From assembly GCA_051010015.1 (NCBI GenBank), contig JBPCVZ010000314.1, positions 1 to 44,849 on the forward strand: a stretch of DNA of 44,849 nucleotides. The letters run 5' to 3'. The DNA is from CAJQQK01 sp051010015 (GTDB lineage: Bacteria; Pseudomonadota; Alphaproteobacteria; Rhizobiales; Hyphomicrobiaceae). A model generated the notes under the pieces. That model saw only the letters and a list, made by a program, of their open reading frames with translations, made no database searches and had not been told where the DNA came from. The stretch's first letter is position 1, and every line of letters begins with the position of its first letter. Made by a program: the position numbers and the translations under genes. Below are positions 7,285 through 15,226 of the stretch, piece after piece.

Positions 7285-8799
7285 CTAAGCCGTTTTCGCT
7301 GCCGTCGCCGGCGTTGGCTTTGCAATCAAGAAACAGAACGGGATCGCAATCGCCGAGGCGAACGTGTAGAGCCCGAACGCATTGATATAGCCGATCAGCG
7401 CCGACTGTTTGCCGATCTCCTTGGCGATCGATGCCATGTCGTTCAGCGATTCAACACTCCACCCGCCATAGAACGCCCGGTTGTACTCATTAATGAATTC
7501 CGTCATGCGCGCATAGTTGCTGCCGGAGGAACTGATGATCTCGGCGATGCACAGTGAAATGAACAGGCTCGCGGTGATGTTGCGGATGAGGTGGAACATG
7601 CCGGTTGCCTCCGGCAGCTGCTTGGCTGGAATATCCGAAAACGTCGCGATCGACAGCGGGATCCACACGAAGCCGACCGCCGCGCCCTGGATCGCGCCAT
7701 TGATCGAGAGGCCAAGCGGCGTGACGTTGTAGTCCATGCCCATCAGCCAGATCCCCGAGGCGACCTGCATCAGGAAGCCAATGCTCATGCTGACACGGGC
7801 ATCAAGCCGGCCAATGAACATCGCCAGGAAGAATCCGATGAGCCCGCCGAGACCGCGTGCCCCGATGATCTCGCCGACCAGCGAGTCCGGAAAGCCGGCG
7901 TAGACCCGCAGCAGCGTTGGTAGCAACACCATCGGTGAGAAGTTGAGCATGCCGAAGATGCCAACGAGGATGTAGCCAACGGCTAGATTGCGGTTGAGCA
8001 GCAGGCGCAGGTTGAGAAACGGCTGCTTGGCGGTCAGGCTGTGCGTGATGAAGAAATAGAACGCGAGAATGCCGATGAACGTTTCGATGATGATCTCGCT
8101 CGAGTCGTACCAGTCGAGCCGCGGCCCGCGCGCGAGCACCAGCTGCAGGCAGCTGACGGCAACGGAAAGCGAGATGAAGCCGACCCAGTCGAGACGGACC
8201 GGCGGGCGGTCGGCGTCGGGCGGCAGGAACAGGCGCAGTGCCAATGCGGCAGCCGTCGCGACCGGAACCAGCAACAGGAACGCGGTTTGCCAGCCGCTGT
8301 TCTCGGCGACATAGCCGCCAAGCGCGGGGCCGATGATCGGGCCGATGACAACGCCCATGCCGAAGAAGCCGAGTGCCATGCGGTGTTGGTGTTTTGGGAA
8401 CGCATCGAGCAGGATCGACTGAGCGATCGGTACCGTTGGTGCGCCGCAGGCACCCTGCACGATCCGCCAGAAGACCAGCACGGTCAGGGAATTCGAGAGC
8501 GCGCAGCCGAGTGTCGAAATGGCAAACAACGTCATGCACGCGACCATGACATTGCGCCGGCCGAAACGCGCCACGAGCCAGCCCGCCGTCGGGGTGCCAA
8601 CGGCGGTCGCCAGCAGATTGAAAGTCATCACCCACGACACTTCATCCGCGGTCGCCGACAAACCACCCTGGATCTGCGGCAGGATGGTTGAGGCGATCAT
8701 CAGGGTCGTGAAGTAGAGCGTGACGGTTAGAATGACGCACAGCAGAATAGCTGCACGGTGGGCAACCGAGAATCCTGTCGCTGCCTCCTGTGCGCTCAT
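7285..8799 (-). CDS. DHA2-family MFS drug exporter, EmrB/QacA type
   Basis: The 504-residue product is a 14-helix proton-driven exporter. The N-terminal part shows the family pattern: D/E-poor first helix with TLYFTTLMIASTILPQIQ, loop 2-3 motif A-like GWLVARFGRRNVM, and antiporter motif C in helix 5 (GVVIGPIIGPALGG). EmrB-like proteins expel hydrophobic drugs or uncouplers. No emrA-like membrane fusion gene is adjacent, so it may act alone or with a partner elsewhere. The ribosome binding site before the ATG at 8799 is weak. The substrate is unknown. Confidence 0.88.
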   Translation of the reverse strand: MSAQEAATGFSVAHRAAILLCVILTVTLYFTTLMIASTILPQIQGGLSATADEVSWVMTFNLLATAVGTPTAGWLVARFGRRNVMVACMTLFAISTLGCALSNSLTVLVFWRIVQGACGAPTVPIAQSILLDAFPKHQHRMALGFFGMGVVIGPIIGPALGGYVAENSGWQTAFLLLVPVATAAALALRLFLPPDADRPPVRLDWVGFISLSVAVSCLQLVLARGPRLDWYDSSEIIIETFIGILAFYFFITHSLTAKQPFLNLRLLLNRNLAVGYILVGIFGMLNFSPMVLLPTLLRVYAGFPDSLVGEIIGARGLGGLIGFFLAMFIGRLDARVSMSIGFLMQVASGIWLMGMDYNVTPLGLSINGAIQGAAVGFVWIPLSIATFSDIPAKQLPEATGMFHLIRNITASLFISLCIAEIISSSGSNYARMTEFINEYNRAFYGGWSVESLNDMASIAKEIGKQSALIGYINAFGLYTFASAIAIPFCFLIAKPTPATAAKTA

Positions 8800-9477
8800 G
8801 ATCTGTTGCTGCTGTTTGGCATATATTTTTTGGCTGTCGATATTGAGTTGGCCTGTGGTCGACGGATCGAATGGGTCGTGGTTCGATTACGTCCCGGCGG
8901 CAGGCGGTCTTCACAATCAATGAAGGCTGCAGTTTGCAGGTGGATCAATTTATTTGGTTGTCACACACGAATAAGGTCGTCGTCCATTCGACAATTGGGA
9001 GCATGTTTGCTGTGCACAATCTCGACAGAGCTATGCATGCCTGGCCGCGCACGACAAACCACAATCGTATGATTGAATCTTAGATGCACGCGAAGCTCTC
9101 TCGATGTTGAAGTTGCAAACATCGCAGAACGGTTGAGGACAAGGTTGGGTTAGGGCGGTCTTCTGTGTTTTGGCAACAGGCGGCATCAACCCGCCCGCAA
9201 CCCAACGCCCGCGCAACGATGCTTTGCCTTTCAAGTTGGGTTACGCACGGGTTAACGCGCTAACAGGCAATCCATGTCGTGGCTCGTGCCAACGAACCCA
9301 GCCTACCGCCGAGGCGGCTGTCGTTTCACCCGGATCAGCCATGTAATGGTTCGTTGTCGTTGTTGGGCGCGGGTTTGTGCGTCTCGGTCGGCTTGCTAGG
9401 TTCAGCGCCGACCAGGCCGCCGGCAGCGTTGCGCCAGTGTGCGCCATCACCACCACATGTATACGAGAGGAAATGAG
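8800..9477. repeat. Intergenic stretch with two more TTGGGTTA units
   Basis: This 680-bp gap separates divergent genes. Bases 8800-9140 show no gene; a small dyad CAATC-GTAT-GATTG sits near 9061-9074. Two repeat units of the family seen at 3048-3220 follow. One pairs AGGTTGGGTTAGGGCGG (9142-9158) with the CAACCC...CAACCCAAC stretch (9187-9206). The other begins GTTGGGTTACGCACGGGTT (9235) and ends AACCCAGCCTACCGCC (9295-9310). Confidence 0.7.
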
Positions 9478-10398
9478 ATGTCGGACAACACGCTATTGAT
9501 GGGCAAAGTCGCCCTGGTGACGGGTTCCGGCCGAGGGGTCGGGCGCGAGATGGCGCTGCTTATGGCGCGTTGCGGCGCCAAGGTCATCGTCAACGATCTC
9601 GGCGGCTCCGGAACGGGCGAGGGGGCTGACAAGGCACCGGCCCAGGAAGTGGTTGACCTCATCAAGAGCGAAGGCGGCGAAGCGGCGGCCAACTTCGATA
9701 GCGTCGCCGACTACAAGGCGGCAACCGGTATGATCGAGCAGGCGGTCGACACGTTCGGGCGCATTGATATCGTCGTCAACAATGCCGGTATCCTGCGCGA
9801 CGTCATCTTCCACAAGATGACCGAGGATGACTGGGACTCCGTCATGAACGTCCACCTCAAGGGCTCGTTCAACACCAGTCACGCGGCCTCGACGCACTTC
9901 CGCAATCAGCAGTCCGGGCGGTACATCCACTTCACGTCGACATCGGGTCTCATTGGCAACTTTGGACAGGCCAACTATTCCGCCGCCAAACTCGGCATCG
10001 TCGGGCTCTCGAAGTCGATTGCCCTCGACATGGCGCGGTTCGGCGTCACGTCCAACTGCATCGGCCCGTTCGCTTGGAGCCGCATGACGAGTTCGATTCC
10101 GGTCAAGAGCGATGCCGACAAGGAGCGTGTCGATCGCATCAAGTCGATGGGCGCCGAGAAGATCGCACCGATCGTCGTCGCCCTAGCGTCCGACGCCGCA
10201 GCTGACGTTACCGGCCAGATCATCTGCGTCCGTCGCAATGAAATCGTGCTGATGAGTCAGTCGCGGCCGATCAGCGCCATGCAGCGCAACGATGGTTGGA
10301 CCCCGACCACCGTCCTTGAGCACGCGTTCCCGGCATTGAAACCGCGCATGTATCCGCTCGACCGTTCCCAGGACGTGTTCAATTGGGACCCAGTCTGA
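9478..10398 (+). CDS. Short-chain dehydrogenase/reductase, hydroxyacyl-CoA type
   Basis: A 306-residue classical SDR. It has the NAD(P) motif TGSGRGVG near residue 16, the NNAG motif, a catalytic serine region (HFTSTSGLIG) and the Tyr-x3-Lys motif YSAAKLG. The IVNDLGGSGTGEG segment after the first strand and the 50-residue C-terminal extension beyond the SDR core resemble the (3R)-hydroxyacyl-CoA dehydrogenase part of peroxisomal multifunctional enzymes and their bacterial relatives. It probably oxidises a hydroxyacyl-CoA or related alcohol. The start at 9478 has a GAGAGGAAATGAG leader. It is single-gene, with a strong terminator. Confidence 0.85.
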   Translation: MSDNTLLMGKVALVTGSGRGVGREMALLMARCGAKVIVNDLGGSGTGEGADKAPAQEVVDLIKSEGGEAAANFDSVADYKAATGMIEQAVDTFGRIDIVVNNAGILRDVIFHKMTEDDWDSVMNVHLKGSFNTSHAASTHFRNQQSGRYIHFTSTSGLIGNFGQANYSAAKLGIVGLSKSIALDMARFGVTSNCIGPFAWSRMTSSIPVKSDADKERVDRIKSMGAEKIAPIVVALASDAAADVTGQIICVRRNEIVLMSQSRPISAMQRNDGWTPTTVLEHAFPALKPRMYPLDRSQDVFNWDPV

Positions 10399-10428
10399 CG
10401 GTTTAGTTTCTGTTCCTGTCGAACAACC

Positions 10429-10466
10429 AAAGGCCGTGGATCATGTGTCGATCCACGGCCTTTTTT
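10429..10466 (+). terminator. Strong Rho-independent terminator after the SDR gene
   Basis: AAAGGCCGTGGATC (10429-10442) pairs perfectly with GATCCACGGCCTTT (10450-10463) around a 7-nt loop, followed by a run of six T. On the minus strand only three T follow, so its use by the convergent mnmA gene is less certain. Confidence 0.92.
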
Positions 10467-10519
10467 CTGTAACGCTAAGTCAGCGTTCTATAGGGCTAAG
10501 TCAACGAAATTGGTGAAAG

Positions 10520-11695
10520 CTACACAAAGTCTGCATCAAAAGCCGACGTAACACCTGACGAAACTGCAGCAAGATAATCATTGGCGGTGCCATCAATCGT
10601 GCCACCGCCGAGCACGCGCGCGCGCGCTTCACCGTGCTCGTAGAACACGCAGGCCTGTCCTTTCGCGACGCCGTGCTCGCCGTTGATCAAGGTCACGGTC
10701 ACCGCGCCACTGTCACTGACTTCGAGACGCGCCGGCTGCGGCGCCTGCGAAGAGCGCACCCGCACGAACAGTTCGAGCGATTGACCGGCGAGATCGGCGC
10801 TCTCCCCATCGCCGAGCCAGTTGACGGCACGCAGGTTCAGCTTCGTCGTGAGCAGCGCTTCGCGCGGCCCGACGATGACACGACGGCCCGGTGCATCCAG
10901 CGACACGACATAAAGCGGGGCACCGTCGGCAACGCCGAGACCGCGGCGCTGGCCGACCGTATAGTTGATGATGCCCTGGTGCTCGCCCAGGACACGCCCG
11001 TCGATATGCTCGATCGAACCCGGATTTGCGGCGTCCGGGCGCAGCTTTTCAACAATACGAGCATAATTTCCTGTCGGCACGAAGCAGATGTCCTGACTGT
11101 CCGACTTTTGGGCGACGGGCAGGCCCATGTCCTCGGCAATCTCACGCACGTTGGGCTTGAGCTCTGCACCGAGCGGGAACCACAGCTTGGCCAGCTGCGC
11201 CTTGGTCGTTGCATAGAGAAAGTAGCTCTGATCGCGTGCCGGATCGGCGCCGCGGTACAAGGCAGCACCAGCCGGTGTGTCCCGTCGTTCGACATAGTGT
11301 CCCGTAGCGAGAGCATCAGCGCCCAGATCTTGGACAGTGTCCAGCAGATCCAGGAACTTGATACTCTGATTGCATGCAACACAGGGGATCGGGGTTTCGC
11401 CTGCGGCATAGCTGGCGGCGAACGTATCCATCACCTTGACCTTGAATCGTGTTTCATAATCAAGAACATAATGTGGAATGTCGAGCTTTTCGGCAACGCG
11501 GCGCGCATCGTGAATGTCCTGGCCGGCGCAGCAACTGCCGGACCGGCCGGTCGCCTGACCGTGGTCATAGAGCTGCAGGGTGATGCCGATCACCTCATGG
11601 CCTTGTCGCTTTAGGATCCCGGCGACCACGGACGAGTCCACACCACCCGACATCGCAACGACGACGCGGCGGGGCTGTGTGTCTGAGCGAGACAT
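10520..11695 (-). CDS. mnmA: tRNA-uridine 2-sulfurtransferase MnmA
   Basis: MnmA adds sulfur to carbon 2 of the wobble uridine (U34) of tRNAs for Lys, Glu and Gln, using ATP to adenylate the base and a relayed persulfide. The 391-residue product has the PP-loop SGGVDSS at residues 16-22. The cysteines expected to form the catalytic pair are in PCVACNQ (C105) and DSQDICFV (C204). TGHYVER and the VGQRRGLG motif are also present. Its length is a little above the E. coli enzyme. It runs divergently from sciP, with 460 bp between. Confidence 0.96.
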   Translation of the reverse strand: MSRSDTQPRRVVVAMSGGVDSSVVAGILKRQGHEVIGITLQLYDHGQATGRSGSCCAGQDIHDARRVAEKLDIPHYVLDYETRFKVKVMDTFAASYAAGETPIPCVACNQSIKFLDLLDTVQDLGADALATGHYVERRDTPAGAALYRGADPARDQSYFLYATTKAQLAKLWFPLGAELKPNVREIAEDMGLPVAQKSDSQDICFVPTGNYARIVEKLRPDAANPGSIEHIDGRVLGEHQGIINYTVGQRRGLGVADGAPLYVVSLDAPGRRVIVGPREALLTTKLNLRAVNWLGDGESADLAGQSLELFVRVRSSQAPQPARLEVSDSGAVTVTLINGEHGVAKGQACVFYEHGEARARVLGGGTIDGTANDYLAAVSSGVTSAFDADFV

Positions 11696-11895
11696 AGGGC
11701 ACTGTTCCGGAATGAGATGATGCTGGGCTGGCAGTGTCGATTTAAGTACGACGGACGGTCTTACATATAGTGGCCGTCCAACGGCTTCAACGGGCTATGC
11801 GATGGTAAATCGGCGCTCTTGCCGCTTTCGCACGAATTATTTTGCGAATGGCACATTTTTTCTTTGAGATCGTCTGTCGACCTCCTTGATTGCCA

Positions 11896-11915
11896 GAATC
11901 TAATTATTAATTAAC
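11896..11915. promoter_or_regulatory. GANTC site joined to a CtrA-type box upstream of sciP
   Basis: GAATC (11896-11900) is a CcrM methylation site. Its last base begins CTAA-N7-TTAAC (11900-11915), one mismatch from the CtrA consensus TTAA-N7-TTAAC. Further TTAAC half-sites occur at 11963-11967 and 12012-12016. The gap 11696-12154 holds the divergent mnmA and sciP promoters and no gene. Confidence 0.55.
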
Positions 11916-12154
11916 AAGTTGCATACGAATGCTAACAATGTGTAGCATCCTCGGACGAGCGGTTAACATCCACTCGATGGACGTGTCGCGTTGCTCCAGG
12001 CCGGACACGCGTTAACCACTTTGTCTTCCCACGCGGGCTGGAATTTGTCGCGTGATGGGGCGTTGGCACGGTTCGTGTTTACTCTCTTGTTTAGACGAAT
12101 TTTAGTGCGTCTCCATTATGTTATCTCAGTGGGCTTTGAAAAGTAGTGAGTACA

Positions 12155-12439
12155 ATGGCCGAACAACAGTATCGAAATCGAGTGCGCTATGTGATTGGTC
12201 CGGACGGCAGTCCGTTAACCGTCGCTGACCTGCCACCGAAAGAGACCAAGCGCTGGGTGATCCGCCGCAAGGCAGAGGTCGTTGCGGCTGTGCGTGGTGG
12301 CCTTTTGAGCCTCGACGAAGCGTGTGAGCGCTATAAGCTCACGGTTGACGAGTTCCTCAGCTGGCAGCGCTCCATCGACCGTCACGGGCTACCCGGTTTG
12401 CGTGCAACACGCGTCCAGGATTATCGCAGCGGCACCTGA
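12155..12439 (+). CDS. sciP: SciP, CtrA inhibitor (DUF1153)
   Basis: This 94-residue protein matches the DUF1153/SciP family almost end to end, including RYVIGPDGSPLT, TKRWVIRRKAEVVAA, GGLLSLDEACERY and DEFLSWQ. It has a helix-turn-helix fold. In Caulobacter, SciP binds CtrA and blocks recruitment of RNA polymerase at CtrA-activated promoters, and it may also bind DNA. The ATG at 12155 is preferred to the upstream in-frame GTG (12146), since conservation starts there. The sciP-fliJ-ctrA neighbourhood is typical of alphaproteobacteria. Expression is probably CtrA-dependent, judging from the TTAA motifs upstream. Confidence 0.93.
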   Translation: MAEQQYRNRVRYVIGPDGSPLTVADLPPKETKRWVIRRKAEVVAAVRGGLLSLDEACERYKLTVDEFLSWQRSIDRHGLPGLRATRVQDYRSGT

Positions 12440-12471
12440 TTGATTGCCACTTGCAACGTATACTGATTAAA

Positions 12472-12490
12472 TCCGTCTTCACCTGACGGA
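12472..12490. terminator. Hairpin between convergent sciP and lipoprotein genes
   Basis: TCCGTC (12472-12477) pairs with GACGGA (12485-12490) around a 7-nt loop. The minus-strand product continues with ATTTAAT, so it may be a weak terminator for the lipoprotein gene. No T run follows on the plus strand. Confidence 0.35.
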
Positions 12491-12510
12491 CGATGCGCCG
12501 CGGCGGACGT

Positions 12511-13050
12511 TTATCTGCGCGGCGCCGGCTTTACTTGTGTCGAAACCGGCAACGGCGCCCACCGCGGTTCAGCGCCGTGCAATCTGGAACACGCCGACTG
12601 CCCGTTTGCCCATCGCGTGAATGCACCCGTCATGCGGGTCCGCGTTTCCGGATCGAGTCCCAAATTCTGATAAGTGATCGTGGTTGTCGATTTGCCCTTG
12701 AGCTCGACCCGCAACACCTTGGGGCCCCAGGGTTTTTTCCGTGAGTTTAGGCGTCTGTGGACGGCCATCGTGACGGGTGCGGAAGAGGATGGTGGCGGAA
12801 CATCGGCATGCATCATATATCGATCATGCACGCTGCCGAACGGTCCAAACCAGCAGTGGGTCGCCTGTTTTGCGAGACGTTCATAGATTGTTCTCGGTCG
12901 TCCTGCAATGACGTTCGTGTTGCTGCCTGCCAACAGCAGTGCGGCGCCCGCGGCGGCCGGGTTCTCGATGGTCGGCGCCGTGGTTCCGCAGCCGGCAAGG
13001 GTTGTTACCGCCAGGGTGAGCGCTGCGATATCGATCGTCAGTTTGCGCAC
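12511..13050 (-). CDS. Putative lipoprotein of unknown function
   Basis: A 179-residue protein with a type II signal peptide: a short basic start (VRKLTID), a hydrophobic stretch, and a lipobox LAGC near residue 22, so the mature protein should be lipid-anchored at Cys. The Ala-rich segment after it (AAAGAALLLAGSNTN) may be a linker. The C-terminal part contains paired cysteines and the hydrophilic stretch KVLRVELKGKSTTTITYQNLGLDPE. I recognise no family. The GTG at 13050 is chosen because it gives a normal signal peptide. The 57 bp upstream are open but lack a signal. It is flanked by sciP and fliJ. Confidence 0.6.
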   Translation of the reverse strand: MRKLTIDIAALTLAVTTLAGCGTTAPTIENPAAAGAALLLAGSNTNVIAGRPRTIYERLAKQATHCWFGPFGSVHDRYMMHADVPPPSSSAPVTMAVHRRLNSRKKPWGPKVLRVELKGKSTTTITYQNLGLDPETRTRMTGAFTRWANGQSACSRLHGAEPRWAPLPVSTQVKPAPRR

Positions 13051-13237
13051 GGAACCCAAAATCCCAAGATCCGGGCCACGCGATCCGTGGCCGCAGTTGT
13101 CGGCCAACCGGGGTGTCCAAATGCGGCAAATACAAGGCAGACCCGTCCAACCGAGTCACTCGATAGGATTTCTGGCAAGATTCGACAAGCACGTGTCGTG
13201 TCGGTCTCGGCCGGCCTGCCAATCCTTGCGGGAGCGT

Positions 13238-13273
13238 AAAAAAAAACGGCGGCAGCCTTCTGGCCTGCCGCCG
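13238..13273 (-). terminator. Rho-independent terminator for fliJ
   Basis: CGGCGGCAG (13247-13255) pairs with CTGCCGCCG (13265-13273). On the minus strand the stem is followed by nine T (complement of the A tract 13238-13246). It lies 26 bp past the fliJ stop. Confidence 0.92.
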
Positions 13274-13298
13274 ATTGCCTATTGCGCCCGCGATTTGC

Positions 13299-13667
13299 TC
13301 AATTGATGGGTGCAGTCGTCGGGCGTTGACCGCGGTTTTCGTCGCGGTCGCGGATGGCGTCGGCCTCGTTCAGCTCGGCCATTGCACTGTCGCGCTCTGC
13401 CGCCGCGGCGTCGAGTTTTTCCTGCAACTCACTGACCGATGCGAGCAAGTTTTGTCGGCGCTGCTCCGCGCTGCGTGCAAATGTTGAATATGCGAAGTGC
13501 TGGACGTCTCGTACGCCCGTCCGCTCTTCTTCCGCCTTGACCTGGCACTCCAGGTCGTAGGCCATTCGCTCGAACTCATGGATCATTTGTTCGAGGTCGC
13601 TGACCTTGCGGTTTTTTTCGTCTGCTTCAAAGCGCTTCGCGCGAAGCGCAGATTCCCGAGCTTTCAT
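13299..13667 (-). CDS. fliJ: FliJ-like flagellar export chaperone
   Basis: The 122-residue product is almost entirely coiled coil, with the alphaproteobacterial FliJ pattern: MKARESALRAKRFEADEK, a VSDLEQMIHEFERMAYDLE helix, AEEERTGVRDVQHFAYSTFA, then RRQNLLASVSELQEKLDAA. FliJ is a cytoplasmic component of the flagellar type III export apparatus and interacts with FliH, FliI and FlhA. The start at 13667 begins the conserved region and has AGGGG upstream. The gene points away from ctrA. No fliI or other flagellar gene is in the window, so this is a detached flagellar gene kept next to its regulator. Confidence 0.85.
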   Translation of the reverse strand: MKARESALRAKRFEADEKNRKVSDLEQMIHEFERMAYDLECQVKAEEERTGVRDVQHFAYSTFARSAEQRRQNLLASVSELQEKLDAAAAERDSAMAELNEADAIRDRDENRGQRPTTAPIN

Positions 13668-13700
13668 GTCCGATACCCCTGACTCTGTCGAACTCTGCCT

Positions 13701-13722
13701 GGTACAGATCAAGATCTGTGCC
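13701..13722. promoter_or_regulatory. 22-bp dyad upstream of fliJ
   Basis: GGTACAGATC-AA-GATCTGTGCC is an inverted repeat with one mismatch in ten pairs; the central 7-bp arms (13704-13719) are perfect. It sits 33 bp before the fliJ ATG, in the leader or over the promoter, and could be an operator. Confidence 0.4.
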
Positions 13723-13905
13723 AAATAGTTTAACCCGTTCTATACATTCCATTTTGTACAAAACGCGCGGTTGTTGCAAGCGAGCCGCTTTGAGCGATTT
13801 TGAGCTTGTGGTGTCGTTTTTCCGACTTGCCAGAAGTGTGTCACAGTTGAGTAAAGTTGCGGTAAAGTCACATACTTCAATTGTTAGTACTTCTAGGAAT
13901 GTGTG

Positions 13906-13990
13906 GATTCTCAATGTCGCCCTATTGCCCTTTGGTGGGATAGCGAATTCTGGTATTTGTGATTCGTGCTAGTGGGGTGGGGCGTGAATC
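13906..13990. promoter_or_regulatory. Three GANTC sites between fliJ and ctrA
   Basis: GATTC at 13906-13910, GATTC at 13961-13965 and GAATC at 13986-13990 lie in the 680-bp divergent spacer. GANTC is the CcrM methylation target; in Caulobacter the methylation state of such a site controls the first ctrA promoter. The spacer holds no convincing gene. Confidence 0.5.
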
Positions 13991-14224
13991 CTAAGAAATA
14001 ATGCGCTTGCGGTCGGTCTAACGGGTGCGTCGGCGGTTGTCTCGAGGTGTTTCCAAAAATCGATAGCATTCCGAGCGTGCGGCTTTGGTCGTGCGAGTGC
14101 TGATGTTTTGGCAAATCGAGCGAAGGGGGCGCCATTCTCGCCTGTGCGCCCGGTGCTGGAATTTGGGCAATCGTTGCCTAAAACGAAACGAATGGCTGTT
14201 TCTGATGCTTGGTGTAAGCGGACA

Positions 14225-14240
14225 TTAGGGTTTGTTAACC
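14225..14240 (+). promoter_or_regulatory. CtrA-like motif upstream of ctrA
   Basis: TTAG (14225-14228), six bases, then TTAACC (14235-14240). This is close to the CtrA consensus TTAA-N7-TTAAC but with a 6-nt spacer and one mismatch. It lies about 110 bp before the ctrA ATG, where autoregulation would be expected. Confidence 0.4.
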
Positions 14241-14312
14241 TTTTGGTCGTAGTTTCCTAAGGATCGCTTTAGCAAGTTGGCGCTGCGTACTGGTGCAAAA
14301 TCCGAGGCAGCG

Positions 14313-14329
14313 GGCTGGTCACACCAGCC
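14313..14329 (+). promoter_or_regulatory. Leader hairpin before ctrA ribosome binding site
   Basis: GGCTGGT-CAC-ACCAGCC is a perfect 7-bp stem with a 3-nt loop. It ends a few bases before the GAAGAGGAAG ribosome binding site of ctrA. It could influence translation or mRNA stability if the transcript starts upstream of it. Confidence 0.4.
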
Positions 14330-14346
14330 AAATGAAGAGGAAGAAA

Positions 14347-15045
14347 ATGCGGGTCCTCCTGATTGAAGACGATAGCGCAACGGCCCAGAGTATCGAGCTG
14401 ATGCTGCAATCGGAAGGTTTTAATGCTTATACCACCGATCTTGGTGAGGAAGGCGTTGACCTGGGCAAATTGTACGATTACGACATAATCTTATTGGATC
14501 TTAATTTGCCGGATATGAGCGGATATGAGGTCCTCAAAACGCTTCGCGTTAGCAAGGTATCGACGCCCATACTCATTCTGTCTGGTCTGGCGGGGATCGA
14601 GGATAAAGTGCGTGGGCTCGGATTTGGAGCCGATGATTATATGACGAAACCGTTCCACAAGGACGAACTCGTTGCCCGCATTCACGCAATCATTCGTCGT
14701 TCGAAGGGCCATGCCCAGTCTGTCATTGAAACCGGTGAGCTGAAAGTCAATCTCGATACGAAAACCGTCGAGGTTCATGGCCAGCGTGTACATCTGACGG
14801 GCAAAGAATATCAGATGTTGGAATTGCTGTCCTTGCGCAAAGGCACGACTCTGACGAAAGAAATGTTCTTGAACCACCTTTATGGTGGTATGGACGAGCC
14901 CGAATTGAAGATTATCGATGTATTCATCTGCAAGCTGCGCAAAAAGCTGCAGGCTGCCACTGGTGGTCAGCATTACATCGAGACTGTCTGGGGCCGTGGC
15001 TATGTGCTGCGTGATCCAGCAGATGACAGTACAGCCGCAGCTTGA
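14347..15045 (+). CDS. ctrA: Cell-cycle master response regulator CtrA
   Basis: CtrA is an OmpR-class response regulator. Phosphorylated by the CckA-ChpT relay, it activates flagellar, pilus, division and methylation genes, and in Caulobacter also blocks the replication origin. The 232-residue product matches the family almost exactly. The receiver domain has the acidic pocket MRVLLIEDD, phospho-acceptor D51 in IILLDLNLPD, and a conserved Lys in DDYMTKPFH. The winged-helix domain contains HLTGKEYQMLELLSLRKGTT and KLRKKL. The ATG at 14347 has an AGAGGAAG site. An in-frame extension to 14293 is not conserved. The C-terminus (DDSTAAA) ends in two alanines, as does the proteolysis signal of Caulobacter CtrA, so ClpXP degradation is likely. 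Confidence 0.97.
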   Translation: MRVLLIEDDSATAQSIELMLQSEGFNAYTTDLGEEGVDLGKLYDYDIILLDLNLPDMSGYEVLKTLRVSKVSTPILILSGLAGIEDKVRGLGFGADDYMTKPFHKDELVARIHAIIRRSKGHAQSVIETGELKVNLDTKTVEVHGQRVHLTGKEYQMLELLSLRKGTTLTKEMFLNHLYGGMDEPELKIIDVFICKLRKKLQAATGGQHYIETVWGRGYVLRDPADDSTAAA

Positions 15046-15074
15046 CGGCGCGGCTGAGCGCCAACTCGGGAATC

Positions 15075-15103
15075 AAACAGGGAGCCATTGAGCTCCCTGT
15101 TTT
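15075..15103 (+). terminator. Rho-independent terminator of ctrA
   Basis: AAACAGGGAGC (15075-15085) pairs perfectly with GCTCCCTGTTT (15092-15102) around a 6-nt loop, with T continuing after. It lies 30 bp past the ctrA stop. Confidence 0.88.
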
Positions 15104-15226
15104 GCGTTCCAGCTTCAACGGTAGCCGGAATTGGGTGCGGCGCGGCGTTTCAGCCGGGTGTCACCAGAGGTGTGAATATGCGATTGTCACCATCTTCCAC
15201 ATAGGCAGTGCAGAGGGATGACCGCG

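Noticed and set aside
10634..11614. 326-codon plus-strand ORF
   Set aside because: It is antisense to mnmA, which has all the family motifs. It has no recognisable domain and no ribosome binding site.
11696..12154. Possible tRNA or riboswitch in larger intergenic gaps (also 8800-9477, 13668-14346, 33171-33803)
   Set aside because: I looked for the TTCGA/GGTTC T-arm with acceptor pairing, for RNase P, tmRNA and SRP RNA core sequences, and for thiamine, cobalamin and SAM riboswitch cores, and found none by eye. A tRNAscan-SE and cmsearch run would settle it.
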